Assembly (NCBI GenBank): GCA_031763025.1
Contig: JASSKH010000025.1
Span: 6,843,264-6,907,263 of the forward strand
From: Macrocystis pyrifera
Taxonomy: Eukaryota; Sar; Phaeophyceae; Laminariales; Laminariaceae
DNA: 64,000 nucleotides
Direction: 5' to 3'
Part shown: piece after piece, positions 33,601 through 44,901 of the stretch
How the letters are laid out: every line of letters starts with the position of its first letter
How positions within the stretch are numbered: the stretch's first letter is position 1
Position numbers and translations under genes: made by a program
Notes under the pieces: generated by a model
Told to the model about the DNA's origin: nothing
The model's database searches: none
Seen by the model: only the letters and a program-made list of their open reading frames with translations

Positions 33601-33817
33601 AAATCGGTTCAGGAGGGCGCGGTGACTCGCGTCGCCCTTCAAGGTGTAGTTGGTTTATCGTTGGCGAGTGTGCTCCGAAAGTGTCCCCCCCCTGCTTCGA
33701 ATGCCCCCAGGTGTGGGACGAAACGAAGGCTACCGCCAGCAGCCACGCCACCAGCAATCGACTTCTCGACTTTTTATGGCTTGCGGTATTCTTGAAGTGT
33801 GTTCGTACTGGTATATA

Positions 33818-33945
33818 AATATGACCACCTTCGATGCCTCTGTAGTATCATGAATAGGAAAGTAGTACACAAGGTGTAAATAGATATGACCACCTTGGAT
33901 AATTCTGTAGTATCATGAATAGGAAAGTAGTAGTAGCACAAGGTG
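33818..33945 (+). repeat. Tandem duplication of about 65 bp
   Basis: ATATGACCACCTT, then GTAGTATCATGAATAGGAAA and AGTAG...CACAAGGTG, occur twice in a row with small differences. Confidence 0.9.
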
Positions 33946-34412
33946 GCCAACCACACATATAATATATATATATGTATTATATACAAATAAGTTGTGTGCG
34001 AATCATCCATCATCCAATCCGCACCTGATGTTGTACACTCACTTCCCACCCTTGAAGTTTCACAGCTGTCAGATTTTTGTTCCTCTCGATACGGAAAACA
34101 CATGCTTCATGGCATCATATAGAACCCGTAGCGCCCGCGATAGAAGCATGATACATCGTGTAACTTACGCAGCTTGCAAAAATATGAGTTTCGACAGAAT
34201 CCTCGACCCCGTCTCGGCTCTCACAGCTGATGTTTTTGTTTTTGTTGGATTTGTTTTTTAATAATTGCTGGCAAAACAATTATTTATTTTTTTCGTCTTG
34301 TCACTGCTGTCACCTGCTGTACGAGGTACGGCTACGCGTATGCCAGTGTGAAAGATGCCCTTTTTCTTGCTATGAAATACTGCTGTCGTACATACCCCCG
34401 TGCATAAACTGC

Positions 34413-34417
34413 GTGTC

Positions 34418-34454
<37 letters not shown>
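34413..34454 (+). repeat. CTG microsatellite
   Basis: About 13 CTG units. It is followed at 34465 by a B-box-like GGGGGTTCGAATCCC with no tRNA around it. Confidence 0.9.
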
Positions 34455-34455
<1 letters not shown>

Positions 34456-34689
34456 CTTATGTTCGGGGGTTCGAATCCCGGTGAAACGGTTCTTCGAGCG
34501 CTGAGAGCGCGAGATGTTAGGATTGGCGAACGCTGTGACCCTCTTGAGGAGGCGTTTATGTAGCAGCGAACCAAAAAAGAATGACGAGACGGTGCGATCT
34601 CATCAAAAACACACTGTCAAGATACGTAACGGTCTCTCTCGGGGCTTCAGAGGGGGGAAAAAAATGCCGATACCAATTGACACGCGCGA

Positions 34690-34760
34690 CAACGGCCACT
34701 GCGCGATCGGGGGGTGATGCGAACTGGTGTCCGAGCTACAATGGTTGAAAGAAACGAGTG
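34690..34760 (+). repeat. Short repeat shared with 49670-49740
   Basis: GGTGTCCGAGCTACAATGG followed by TTGAAAG, and an upstream GCGATCGG-GTGATG block, match 49677-49735. In the other copy the frame reads DDTKAVSELQWLKA. It may be a retroelement coding relic, but no motif is diagnostic. Confidence 0.45.
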
Positions 34761-35050
34761 GTGTGGCACTGGGGGCAAGATGATTCTACCCCGTTACTGC
34801 CGGACGCTTCACGCTGCTCTTAGATATGACGGTTGACAACACCTCAAGTCACCGTTGTTTTTTTTTCGTCTCTTATATCGAGAATCCAAGACGGGGTTAT
34901 TTAACAGCAGAAGGAAGAACTTGCCACCGCGCTTGCCTGCGCCTTTGTGGTACCACGTACAGCTCAATACGTTGCAGATCGGATACACCGCTACCTCGGC
35001 GGCTAGGGCTTCTAAAGCGTGGCCGATGCTACTCTGTACCGTGGTGTAGT

Positions 35051-35148
35051 TTACCCTTTTTTACCACCGCAGTCCCGTTTTGGAGACAAACTACTCAAAA
35101 TCTGATTGGTTTGTCCCCGAAACGGGACTGTCATGCTAAAGGGATCAA
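35051..35148 (+). mobile_element. MITE family B
   Basis: A complete copy with mutated flanks. Arms: CCACCGCAGTCCCGTTTTGG and GTCCCCGAAACGGGACTG. Confidence 0.8.
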
Positions 35149-35524
35149 GGCCCTCCGGTTGAAGGCTTTTCAGTTAGATAAACCAGGCAAATCGGCTTGT
35201 TTGTCACGAGTATTTTTGTTGTTGTTGTTGGAATTTTGTACGGTATCATTTTTTTCGGTGGCGAAAAGACAAGACCAAAACGAAGATAAAGCCACCTAGA
35301 TTGCCTCGTCTTACAGTAAGGTGGTCTTGCAGTGGGTATAACCACTGCAATCGTCCTTTTATTGTTGACACTTCCTTCGTTCTGGATCCCCAAAACTCTA
35401 GGGTTAAAGGAGGTAAAATTGGAAAGGCCGATGAAAATTGACGAAAGTGCCGTGAAGCGTTGAGAATCAGCGGGAGTGTTGAACCCCCTTCCCGAGCGAT
35501 TGGATCGGACGCACGTACGGGGCG

Positions 35525-35860
35525 GGGAATGCACTCATGTCTTGCATGGCCGTAGTCGTTCGACCACGGACCCTCACATCCCTGCGATGCCGAGACGGAG
35601 CACGTTAAAGTTTTCGCTGGCCAGGCAGACAATGCTTGCACCAAGCGCGAAGCTTCGCCGTGTGAGGTTTTGGGCGAGTCGCAGGAAGGGTGAGCTGTAT
35701 ACTTCCAAGAACCGCTCGCTCTGGGGCAGACTTCCTCGCATGGGATGACGGCGTCGAACAATTTTTTTTGTTTCTGGTATGGTCGCTTCCAGAGAGAGCA
35801 ATGTTTACGCTACGTAACTTTCTCGTGGGTGGCTTGCCATAGCATGGACACACTGCGTGA
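35525..35860 (-). mobile_element. Family E, diverged partial copy
   Basis: Minus orientation. Blocks from CTTGCATGGCCGTAGTCG to CTTGCCATAGC align, with an eight-T run replacing the usual TTAATTTCC region. The G-run end and far end are missing. Confidence 0.75.
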
Positions 35861-36059
35861 TACCATCATTCTATCCTGTGTACCGGGGGGGCGAGGGGCG
35901 GAAGGAAGGCACCTGCGACCTGTGACGAGTAGTCCACCAGATGGCCGGGTAATATAGTTCTAGTATTCACGCAAGATGCGAGCTGGGAATCAAGGTGGTG
36001 ATATCAAGTATTCAAACGTGTGATGCCTTCTGTGATCGTACGACCCGTGCACCGTAGAA

Positions 36060-36150
36060 GAAGCTGCTACTGTTGCTGCTGGTGCTGATGCTGCTGGTGC
36101 TAATGCTGCTGGTGCCACTGCTGCTGTTGCAGCTACTGCTGCTGCTTCTC
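36060..36150 (+). repeat. Imperfect CTG/GCTGCTGGTG repeat
   Basis: About 90 bp of GCTGCTGNTGCTG with a 15-bp sub-period. On the minus strand it gives Ser/Thr runs; a low-complexity artefact. Confidence 0.85.
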
Positions 36151-36650
36151 GCAAGAATTTCTATGTTTTTATTCATACGTGTATTCATACGCGGTACTGC
36201 TGCTGTACTCGTAGTCAAATGTACGGGTTTTTTTCAAGGCCTTTAAAACCAAATGGTCTGCTACGGTGCGAGTACGGTACGGTGCGGATTGTCCCCGGTT
36301 TTTACCGGACCGCACCGCACAGTACATACACTGAATCCGCGCCGTGGTTCGGTTCTACACCGTGAAAAATCTTGGTACCTCGCATGTGTTGATGTATTTA
36401 GGGCGATGCACTTTTACGTTCGCGTATTTCCATGTGCGGAACATTTCAAGATATCATAGCTGTCGCTATTAATAGCAACTCGCGCTTCAGGGTAATTAAT
36501 TTGCAGCTGTCCTCAACTTGTGTGCGTAGGCGGATGGTGAACGGTAGTTGCTGTCCTTTCGATGCTTCTCTCCTCTTTCTTTCTTTTTGGTGGTCGTTTC
36601 GTACGATCAATAGGTCAGAAATGCTATCAACACCAAGCATTATACAGTGA

Positions 36651-36930
36651 TATGGCATGGCATCCCCTATCCCCCTGTTGCGGCATCATCGTCTGTGGCA
36701 AGAGTCACCTCATCATACCTGGCAGGCGATATCGCCCGCCCGAATGAGGATCATCTCACCCCTTCTTCCAGAGGACATGCAGCGAGCAAGCAAGCAACAA
36801 AAATACAACAAGCCATACATTTCCAAGCATCCGTCAAGCACTTCGTGGGAGCGACCCTTTGCAAATCCGGAGGCAACCCTGCGTACATAGCATGAATCGG
36901 TCGGTCCCCAGGCCCATACTGGCTACCTTA
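36651..36930 (+). repeat. Repeat family L, copy 1 (direct)
   Basis: Starts TATGG-CATCCCC-TATCCCC-TGTTGCGGC. It contains ACCTGGCAGGCG, a CAAGCAAGCAA stretch and GCATCCGTCAAGCAC, and ends at about TCGGTCGGTCCCC. The same order of blocks occurs at 37881-38185. Between the two lies coding-like sequence. Confidence 0.75.
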
Positions 36931-36987
36931 GACTGCCACACGTGGCGTCGTCGGCGGGACTTTTTTTGCTTTTTCTTGTTCGACTGG

Positions 36988-37437
36988 TTAAACCTTGCTC
37001 TTTCGACGAATCGTTTTGGTAACGTCGATGAGAGAGCACGGTACCGCTTGCCTGGGAGTCTTGAGTTCCTCGACGTCGTCGTCGATGCTGTCGTCCTGGC
37101 CGCCGCCGGAGGTTGGTGAATTCGTGGGTTCCCTTGTCGGCTCGTGTGGAACTTCCTCCCCGGGGAGGGCCCGCGCATGTCGACAAGGGACCGCTGTAAA
37201 TGTGCCACCGCCTGCAGCGGGAATGGCGACAGGACCGACACCAACCTCGAAAAATTCAAGACTTTCAGGCAAGTGATGCGTTCTCTCGTCGACTTTTCTT
37301 TCCGGCGGTCGTCTCCACCAACTATTGTCGCGCCGTGAATGAGCCCTGCCACCGGGGACCGTGAGTTCTTGCGTGCGTGCGCTGCCGTTTGTCTTGGACT
37401 GTAGGTCGGCGCGCGCGCGCCAGGCGCATGGTCGCAA
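36988..37437 (-). CDS. Unidentified coding segment between L repeats
   Basis: The minus frame reads PESLEFFEVGVGPVAIPAAG, then a Pro/Thr-rich part, an acidic stretch (QDDSIDDDVEELKTP) and a basic end TKTIRRKSKV followed by a stop. GC-rich, codon-like. It probably continues from the segment at 37525-37840. Charge pattern and length do not match a family I know. Other frames here are also open, including one of 229 codons that begins in this interval and runs into the L repeat; I judge this frame the most protein-like. Confidence 0.3.
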   Translation of the reverse strand: MRPCAWRARADLQSKTNGSARTQELTVPGGRAHSRRDNSWWRRPPERKVDERTHHLPESLEFFEVGVGPVAIPAAGGGTFTAVPCRHARALPGEEVPHEPTREPTNSPTSGGGQDDSIDDDVEELKTPRQAVPCSLIDVTKTIRRKSKV

Positions 37438-37524
37438 GCTGTGTTGCGAGCAGAGAGTGTGACGCAGAGCTCACGCCAGCTGCGTCCGTACGGCGTGCTT
37501 TTTCCGACACCAGCGTCCATCAAA

Positions 37525-37840
37525 AATCGAACGCGTAACGCCTGCTGTTCGTTTGCCCTTCCAATGCAAGCACTTGAGAAAAACCGACGCGGTACTCACC
37601 AGTTGGCACGGAGTACCAAACATACGCTGTAAGTTGGTATCCTGCTGCGACGTGACGATCATTTGCTTCGACGACCTGGAGGCAACCGCTTGGGTTTGCC
37701 GGGTGAGAAGCCCCGCTTCGTACACCTGTAACCGATTTCTGCCTTGCATGGTTGAGGTGCGGGAGTGGGGTGTGAAGCGCCGCACCTTCGAGTTCGTTCC
37801 TTGAAATTTCCGGGTGCGTTTAGTTCCGGCGTGATTGTTT
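37525..37840 (-). CDS. Unidentified coding segment, upstream part
   Basis: The minus frame, open from a stop at about 37840, reads NELEGAALHTPLPHLNHARQ and later HVAAGYQLTAYVWYSVPTGE, then YRVGFSQVLALEGQTNSRRY to a stop at about 37525. A mixture of hydrophobic and charged residues makes it one of the most protein-like stretches in the window. There is no ATG in the frame, so it should be an internal or 3' exon, or a transposon gene that lost its start. It lies between the L repeats on the same strand as the segment below it. Confidence 0.3.
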
Positions 37841-37880
37841 CGATGTATCTGCATATGCGTCCCTGCGGGGTGGGCTTGGG

Positions 37881-38185
37881 TTATGGACATCCCCTTTCCC
37901 CTGTTGCGGCGTTATGATTTGTAGGAAGTATCCTCTCGTCATATATACCTGGCATGCGTTCCTGGGTGAGGAATGTCACGCCCCTTCTTTCAGAACAGAT
38001 CCGGCGAGCAAGCAAGCAAGCAAGCAAGCAACTGTTCATAGGGTTAGAGTAACCCTGATCCGCACCCAAAATGCAATACCACGTATATTGCAGTTTCCCA
38101 GCAGCATCCGTCAGGCACCTTGTGCGAGTGGCCTGGGCAGAGCTAGAGGCGCCCCCTGCATAGCAGAAGTCGGTCCCTACTCGCA
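37881..38185 (+). repeat. Repeat family L, copy 2 (direct)
   Basis: Direct copy of 36651-36930 with an expanded GCAA tract (38009-38031) and a short extra block before GCATCCGTCAGGCAC. The outer borders coincide with those of copy 1. Confidence 0.75.
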
Positions 38186-38465
38186 GGTCCATCCCGTCTT
38201 ATACTACATCACCTGGTATAGAACATAGACCCTTTCAAGGAGCCCTCATAAGAGAAAACCGTATGTAAGGGACCTCAAGTTTTTGCCCCCCATTTTTTCC
38301 CACTAGATATTGACCGTAAGGGTCCGGTGTATGCTCGAAATCTGGCAAGGGACGCGGGCACCTGGTGAAGGGCCTCCAATCCCGAACGCACTATTTAGGG
38401 GGGACATAGATATCAGTGTTGAGTTTAAATAAAGCAAGCATGGAAGTTACAGACCCTCATATCAG

Positions 38466-38615
38466 TCGCTGCTTGCCTCGCCGGATGTCTTCTGCACGAA
38501 GGGGCCAGACATTTCATCAGTCAGTCAGGCAGGCGACAACGCCTGCCAGGTAGGTAATGACGAGGGGACGCTTTTGCTACAAATGAAAAACGCCGCAACA
38601 GGGGAGAGGGGATAG
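38466..38615 (-). repeat. Repeat family L, copy 3 (inverted, partial)
   Basis: The reverse complement starts ATCCCCTCTCCCCTGTTGCG at 38614 and follows copies 1 and 2 through CTACCTGGCAGGCG to ATCCGGCGAGGCAAGCAG. With copy 2 it forms an inverted pair of about 735 bp. Confidence 0.7.
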
Positions 38616-38719
38616 CTTGACGTTTGAAGCAAATACGGTGTGCGCAAATATGTCTGGTACAGGGGGGGGAAAAACCTGCTTTTCGAATCTGTCGTGGGTT
38701 AAGATTTCCTGATACTATA

Positions 38720-38723
<4 letters not shown>

Positions 38724-38750
<27 letters not shown>
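38724..38750 (+). repeat. C homopolymer (about 27 C)
   Basis: A C-run 16 bp before a family A MITE. Confidence 0.9.
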
Positions 38751-38766
38751 GAAGAAAGAAGGAACT

Positions 38767-38876
38767 TATTACGGGGGGCCATAGTTAACAGGACCTACGG
38801 TGCACACAAAAACATATGTATTTACCTATTTTTACTGACAATATTTTGGTCCTATTTACTATGGTCCCCCGTGGTA
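38767..38876 (+). mobile_element. MITE family A, mixed arms
   Basis: The left arm is of the GTTAACAGGACC type and the right arm of the GGTCCTATTTAC type, so this copy is a hybrid of the two subfamilies. TATTAATA overlaps its right TA at 38875. Confidence 0.9.
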
Positions 38877-39640
38877 TTAATAGTAATCTGAACCAAGCGT
38901 GACGTTGCACTTAGGCGGGGGATGCATGGCTTTTTGGGTTCACCGTAGAACCCGATTACTATGCCCCCTCTGCCTTAAAGGGGCCGTCGATAGGTTTCCA
39001 TTAAATTGGCATACCCTACTCTATCGCTCTATCCGACTTCTATGTAGGCCGTCTCGCAAGGGTTTCCCTACTTTTTTTATCGCCGTCCTAAAAGACGAGA
39101 AACTCGCTATTGCCCCCCGAGGGAGGAAGCGGAACTCTCTCGGAGGCGCTTTCTCCGCCTGTATGTGTGTATGTACCCGGCATGCTGTATGTTCCACCTG
39201 CCGCGACTGCTGTTGTATACTTGTAGTATGATATGTACACGGTATTTGTCGCGCTTTGCTGTCCAGAAAACGTGAACAAATCGGGCCGTGATCCGTTCAA
39301 GGTTGTCGACTCAGCTCTGTTCGTCTGGTTTTAAAGTCCCGAGAATGCCTCAAAGGTTTGGGCTTGGAAATCCTTGCCCAAGAGATTTCCAGATGGTTTC
39401 GACCTAGAAGTATACATTACCTCTGGTATGATAGCATTCCGTTCACATCAGACACAGATACAACACACAGGTTACGAAAATAGTGGCTAGAGGCGGGGAC
39501 GGATGTTTTGGTTGTATTTGCTCTTTTTCTCGTTTTTTTTCACACCCACCTGTCGCCAGGTTTATTCTGTCCGGCTTTATCGTCGCCCCGTTGTCCGTGT
39601 TTTTTTCTTCAAACTTGAAAGAAAAAAAAAAAAAAAAAAC
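38877..39640. other. no gene assigned
   Basis: A plus frame at 38985-39190 (…FPLNWHTLLYRSIRLLCRPS…) reads partly like protein but lacks a start and ends in low complexity. T- and A-runs precede the next MITE. Confidence 0.3.
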
Positions 39641-39749
39641 TATTACGGAGGACCATAGTAAATAGGACCTGCGGTACAGACAAAAACCTGTATATGTCAC
39701 TATTTTTATCAACAAAATTTGGTCTCATTTACTATGGTCCCCCGTAATA
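39641..39749 (+). mobile_element. MITE family A
   Basis: A complete copy, TA on both sides, inserted directly after a run of 18 A. Confidence 0.9.
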
Positions 39750-40349
39750 ACTAATAAACAAAACATTCTGCCTGCAAAACAAACGAATGCTAATCGGTCG
39801 ATGGTTGGTGTGACCTTGCTTCCTTGATGTGTCTGTCACATCGACTGGCTGTCGGCCGTCGCTATTTCGTTACGTGTAGATGCGTTGATGGTGGGTCATG
39901 CGGTTATCGGTGATGGGATGGGTCACCACAAAAGCTTGCACTGACACTATTAATACTGTACAAGTATAATAAAGTATGAATTGCCTGCCTCTCACTTCTT
40001 TGACATGCACAAGAATTTACCGAACTATCCTGGAAATAGCTTCGAAAAATATTCAGGCATCGGGGGGTGGAGGGCAGGAGGGACAAGAAAACAGAACGTC
40101 TTGGAAATGTCAACTATTATGGTGTTGAATATTTGTTTCCTGTTTCTATCCGCAGCTCGATCGTTCTGGCGTCATCCATCCCATTATAACTGACTGAAGT
40201 TCCAATAAAAAAATCTACTCCGAGGAATCGAGAATCTATATTATTATGAAACAAGATTATGTTCAGGTTGTTGTTGTTGTTGTTGTTTTTTATCGTACCA
40301 GGTACAGTAGTATACGTAAGCTTGTTTTCGTGTTTCATTTTTCCAACAG

Positions 40350-40494
40350 TGTTTTAGGAGTTAGGAGTGTACCTGTGTATTCCAACTGCGGTTTCCCGAT
40401 TAACCAACCTCGGTCAAGGCCACGGCCACAGCTCGCGGCCGCTATGGGCTGTGGTAGTATGTCCGCCTCTTGTTCGTCTGCTCTCGCACCGTAA
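40350..40494 (+). CDS. Possible unidentified terminal exon
   Basis: A good acceptor (TTTTTCCAACAG at 40339-40350) precedes a frame reading VLGVRSVPVYSNCGFPINQP, then arginine/proline- and serine-rich residues to a TAA at 40494. The minus strand is also open here. No family is recognised. Confidence 0.2.
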
Positions 40495-41017
40495 TTCAAG
40501 CTCCAGCAGCCAGGACTCCTCGCGGCCAAGACAGCTTCCAGTTTTTCGCTTCAGTCAAGAAGCGGATTGCTTGTTGGCTTGTTTATATTATATACTGCGT
40601 GAAATAAATATGTGAAATATCTTGTCAGCTTTTATTATCAAGAATACGTGTTGTACTCGTAGTCGCATCCGGTCGCGGTAGGCGTAGGAATGTGCATGTA
40701 AAGAAGAGTATTAATTAGTAGTTAATTTGAAGCTTTTCGGAAGACTCTCTCGTTTTTGGGAAAAAGAACGCTCAAAACTTTAGCACCACGCCCCGCTCAC
40801 ACAAAATACATACAAACCAGTATTTTTATCACACCTTGGACCTGTCTTGACGACCCTGCCTCGCTGCGTCCTCTCGATCGCGAGTCAACTGCCAAGGCAG
40901 CAGCGGTCCCACAGGTGCAACAGCCCGTGTTGTTTGATTGGTCAATTTCTCCTTTATCTCTTATCTGGATAATACTCAGCATTTTAGCACCACGTCCCGC
41001 TCACAACAAAGTAGTAC

Positions 41018-41373
41018 ACATGGGCGCGGGCGGTGTCGCGGAGATCTGCAGTATCTGCAAGTTCAGTTCCGTGGTGTGGAGGCTGTCTTTGGATCGACTC
41101 ATTTGTGGGATTCTCCGACCTTACGTCTACGCACTACTGCTGTGCCTTCTGCTGTGCTGTAAACGCGCAGAAGAGCGTACGCCATCCTTCGTTGTCCAGC
41201 TACACGCACACACACACACACTGATGTGCCTACTTCGCCTGAAAGCCCCATGCTCTCGCGACATGAACTATTTAATATTTGTGGACACGAACGAGCCTGT
41301 CAAGAGATTGTCACGGGTCGACGCTTTTAACGACTCTCCTCCCACGTGGTACCCTGATCCCTCCCGGACCTGA
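41018..41373 (+). CDS. Unidentified ORF with hydrophobic segment
   Basis: ATG at 41018, 118 codons, TGA at 41373. A leucine-rich segment (PYVYALLLCLLLCC) could be a membrane helix. The frame continues open upstream to 40756 without an ATG; that part contains a repeated phrase (LAPRPAH) from a direct repeat at 40781 and 40984. A CA microsatellite interrupts it at 41207. No family is recognised, and it may be chance. Confidence 0.15.
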
Positions 41374-41844
41374 GCCCTTCAAACTGGCCCTGGACATATA
41401 ATTAGCCGCTGCCAGGGAGGGCCCACCAGGCACCCTGATCCAACGCGACTTTATCGACCTGATTCAGGGTTTCCACCAGAGCGGCCACAGCAAAAAAAAC
41501 TGGAACATATTTTCGTGTTCCCCACCCCCTGTAGATTGGTTTCGTCCCTTGGACACCTTTTGTCCTCTGTGCGTTAGTTTTGCGGCCAGTCCAAATAAAG
41601 CCCAGAAACTAGTGTGCTGCTGTTGCTGCCCCTGATGCAGCTGCGGCTGCCTCTCTCGTCTCCTCTCTCTCTCCCTCTCTCTCTCTTGGTCACCTTTTTA
41701 TCTGCATCTGGACCGTTCAGGCCGCAAAGTCCCGCCGATTCAAAGGTGTACCTGGTAAAACCCGTAGGTGTAACGGTACAGCGGTGTGGAGCGGTCCAGT
41801 TGCGGGTTCGGGCACAGTGTACCCCAGTGCAGCAGTACAACAGC

Positions 41845-42050
41845 AGTGGTCCCTCTATAGATAGTGCCGGTTGAGTACTCCATTACCGGCTGCCTGCTAC
41901 ATATAGTGCCGGTGAAATCGCTTGGCGCAGACGGGATTGTCAACCAATGTGGCAGTGTGCGGAGAAATTAGTGCCGGTTGGTTGCCGCTATATAGTGCCG
42001 GTATTGTTGGCTACCGGCTATATGCCGGCACTATGGAGAGACCGGCACTG
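41845..42050 (+). mobile_element. Family C element, copy 2
   Basis: The best preserved copy: GTGGTCCCTCTATAGATAGTGCC at the left, GGCACTATGGAGAGACC at the right, with the shared CAATGTGGCAGTGTGCGGAG block inside. Confidence 0.8.
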
Positions 42051-42689
42051 CTGCATTTGATGTGCGAGCTGTCCTTCTTTGTGGGGACAGAGTGTGTTCA
42101 CGTCTATTATACGGCTGATGCTACTTTGTTTATCGGTTTTACATTGTGCCGGTACTGCGGTGCGTTTTTCTTTTGTCGTACTGCGTAGTGTGCGGTGTAG
42201 GTGTTTCGCTCGTGATTTTCTCGGCGCCCTCTCTCTTCCTCTCTCTTCTGTTCTGGTCCACAAATTCCTGCCAGTCACAGGGACGGCTTCGAGTCGTAGT
42301 CCACTCGGTGAATATACCCGAGTACCTGATACCTGGTAACGAGTAACATTGCGCGTAAGTACAGGCTGAACGAGACTCGTTTTTTTGTGGCATGAACATG
42401 GAAACGAACGGTACTTTTTTCTTGTTGGTGGAATCGATCCGTCCTCTTCCTCGCCTCTCATCGGCAGTTCAACTCTTTTTTTTTTTCTCCTTCTTCAGAA
42501 ATTCTGTTTTCGTTTCGGTTCGGTTCTATTCGTTTTTTTTTTTTTTTTTTTTTTTCTAACAGCATTTCGTCTATATTGCTTTTTCCCTGCAGCAGGCGCA
42601 TGGTATTATCCATTATCCATTAGGGTGTTACACCCCCTTTACAACGCGCAAATTTAATTTTCCGCTCACGTCGCCCGTTGAAGGCAAAA
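42051..42689. other. no gene identified
   Basis: Contains TACCTGATACCTGGTA at 42323 and T-runs at 42475-42487 and 42533-42555. Frames on both strands overlap and none is convincing. Confidence 0.3.
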
Positions 42690-42755
42690 ACCGTGGTCCA
42701 GTTTTAAAGTAGTTTGTCTCCCAAAACGGGACTGTGCACTTTGCCCTTAAAAGGG
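42690..42755 (+). mobile_element. MITE family B, relic
   Basis: Only fragments of both arms remain (GTGGTCCAGTTTTAAAG, CCAAAACGGGACTGTGCA...AAAAGGGTAA). Confidence 0.5.
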
Positions 42756-42779
42756 TAATCCGCGACTCGGCAGGATTTC

Positions 42780-43110
42780 ACGACTAGTCACTAGTCGGTG
42801 GGTTCCCGTTGGCCAACTGACTGCCTTTATTTAGTCGGCGAGACGGCTGGGGAAGCCAGCCGATGTCCATCCGACTGGCCGACTTGGTTCGGCTCCGAGC
42901 CGAATCAGCCGTCTCCCCTCTGCCGAGTAAGCCCTTGCCCCGAAAAAAAAAAAAAGTATCCCGGACTTCGCAAATCCTTCCTGCATGTATGGAAACCCGA
43001 TGAATCGGTTAGTCCGCACCAGCCGGGGGACGACTCGCTGGTACCTCGTTGGTGTGCTGTTAGCCCGACGGACAACTTAGTTCGTGGTTCACTGTAAGTC
43101 GTCCCGACTC
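42780..43110. repeat. Cluster of small hairpins, unclassified
   Basis: Contains ACTAGTCACTAGT, CGGCTGG-ggaag-CCAGCCG and CGGCTC-c-GAGCCG, and several CCGACTGGCCGACT words. A 13-A run lies at 42941. There is no second copy in the window. It may be one end of a larger element. Confidence 0.35.
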
Positions 43111-43212
43111 TCGGCTCCGTTGTTTACAGCGCTATCGTATTAATATCACGGGAGTAGTACTATAGTTTGGGTTGGGAGTACGGCATGCCTGGGTCAGACT
43201 TCACTCGACGGC

Positions 43213-43322
43213 TATTACGGGGGGCCATAGTAAATAGGACCAAATATTGTTAGTAAAAATATGGAAATAGATAGGTTTTTGTGTGTGCCGTAGGTCCTAT
43301 TTACTATGGTCCCCCCGTAATA
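43213..43322 (+). mobile_element. MITE family A
   Basis: A complete, well-preserved GTAAAT-type copy. The right TA is followed by CCAGGTGG, a near match to the scar motif. Confidence 0.9.
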
Positions 43323-43406
43323 CCAGGTGGGTGTTGAATACCGTACCGCGCGTTGAATTGGCGCAAGGGTAACGATCGTTTTTGGGCGCCCGATTTTTCC
43401 GGGAAG

Positions 43407-43504
43407 GTTAACCTTTTTAGTACCGCAGTCCCGTTTTGGGGACAAATCACTTGGAAATAGACTGGTTTGTCCAAAAATCGGAACTGCGGTACTAAAGGGG
43501 TTAA
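43407..43504 (+). mobile_element. MITE family B, well preserved
   Basis: TTAA on both sides (43408 and 43501). The palindromic arms are nearly perfect. With 3423-3520 this is the clearest example of the TTAA target duplication. Confidence 0.9.
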
Positions 43505-44076
43505 GGGTGGCAACAGCGCCGAAAATAAAAGGCGTTTTTCGCAAATATCTGGCCGAGAAAGAGAGAGAGAAAGGGAGATTGAATGTTTCGATGTATCGTA
43601 ACTATCGGTTGTGTTTTTGCCCTCCACCCCCCTGTCGTTCCCGAGTTCGTTTTACGCTGAGACTGCACGAACGCTTCGACGTATGTGTATATGATCCGAT
43701 TATCAGATGTCGAAATCGCATCGAGCACGAGCATTGTTTTGTCGGTATGTAGGGTGTGGAACTCGCTTCCGATACCCGATATCCCAACACTAAATAAAGG
43801 GAACCGGTCCCGCTCAACTCCGAACTTGCACCCTATGGTAAATCTTCTAAACGCCTTTCATTTCTTGTCCCACGGTAATGTTTCTACGGAGGCCAGCATG
43901 TTGCACCGGTGTATCGGTTGGTATGTTCGTCTTCGTCGTTGCTGTTGTTTGTGTTGTTGCTCCCTTTGAAGGCTGTCCATTTTTTTTGTTTCGGCGGTTT
44001 GGCGTGCGCAACGACATTCTGATAGTCCGTGGCCCGTGCTCACCGGTCGTCGTATTTTAGTGCGTTTGGGCGGGCA

Positions 44077-44077
<1 letters not shown>

Positions 44078-44117
<40 letters not shown>
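44078..44117 (+). repeat. CTTG tetranucleotide microsatellite
   Basis: About nine units. It makes the minus-strand frame a KQAS repeat; not a gene. Confidence 0.9.
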
Positions 44118-44118
<1 letters not shown>

Positions 44119-44336
44119 TCTCCGTCGTGCTTTTGAGACTGGCCCAGCTTGCTCATTTTTGAGACGTATGTTTGTAGAAAAATGGAGGTTTCGATATACT
44201 GCTCGTAATGCCCGTACAAGCACGCCTAATACTACAGCAGTAAGAGTAGGAATAGATGGATTGCCCGGATGCCCATCCATCTCTGGATTCCTCTGATGCC
44301 AGTAAATACGCGTTCTCATACGTAACGTGGAACGCG

Positions 44337-44445
44337 TATTACGAGGGGCCATAGTAAATAGGACCCACGGTACACACAAAAACCAACATATTTTAACTTT
44401 TTTAGTAACAATATTTGGTCCTGTTTACTATGGCCCCCTCTAGTA
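44337..44445 (+). mobile_element. MITE family A
   Basis: A complete copy with some decay at the right end (CCCCCTCTAGTA). Confidence 0.85.
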
Positions 44446-44735
44446 GGCACAATTCGTACGGCAGACGTGCGCAATCGTGACGCTTTTATACATGCGCTTC
44501 GCACGCAAGAACTTTTCCTGCGCGCTTCACCCGTCCTGCATTCTGCGATGGTTCCGAAGTGTTGGTGCACCAGGAATGGCGAGCTGGGGATGGTATACCT
44601 GGCGCTATGTCTGCACGGCAGGTAGTTTGTGGCAGCATCAAATAGTCTGTTTTCCGTTGACCGTTGACGGTGTGTACGTATCTATATCCACATACAATTG
44701 TTAATAGTACTTGCTTGCTATGATACAAGTATGAC

Positions 44736-44821
44736 GTACCACTCTGACCCGAAATATAGGGACATTTACAATATAATTATTGATTCTAAACGGCCCTTAT
44801 ATTTTGGGTCGGAGTGGTATA
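44736..44821 (+). mobile_element. MITE family F
   Basis: Arms ACCACTCTGACCCGAAATAT and ATATTTTGGGTCGGAGTGGT are nearly perfect inverted repeats around an AT-rich centre. TA-rich flanks (GTAcc...ggTAT) suit a TA target. A TA microsatellite follows. Confidence 0.85.
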
Positions 44822-44901
44822 TATATATATATATAATATGTATGTGTGCAGTTCCTTGCAAACATGAGTTTCGACCAAACCCTCAGTCTCACGGAGCTGT
44901 C

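Noticed and set aside
34450..34490. tRNA gene suggested by the B-box-like GGGGGTTCGAATCCC
   Set aside because: No A box at the right distance (a CTG repeat lies there), and the T-stem has a G:G mismatch.
36834..37523. 229-codon minus-strand ORF as a gene
   Set aside because: It extends through the L repeat and is very basic and low in hydrophobic segments; overlapping frames read more like protein. Long frames are easy in this GC-rich stretch.
43858..44379. 173-codon minus-strand ORF
   Set aside because: It begins inside a MITE A and passes through the CTTG microsatellite.
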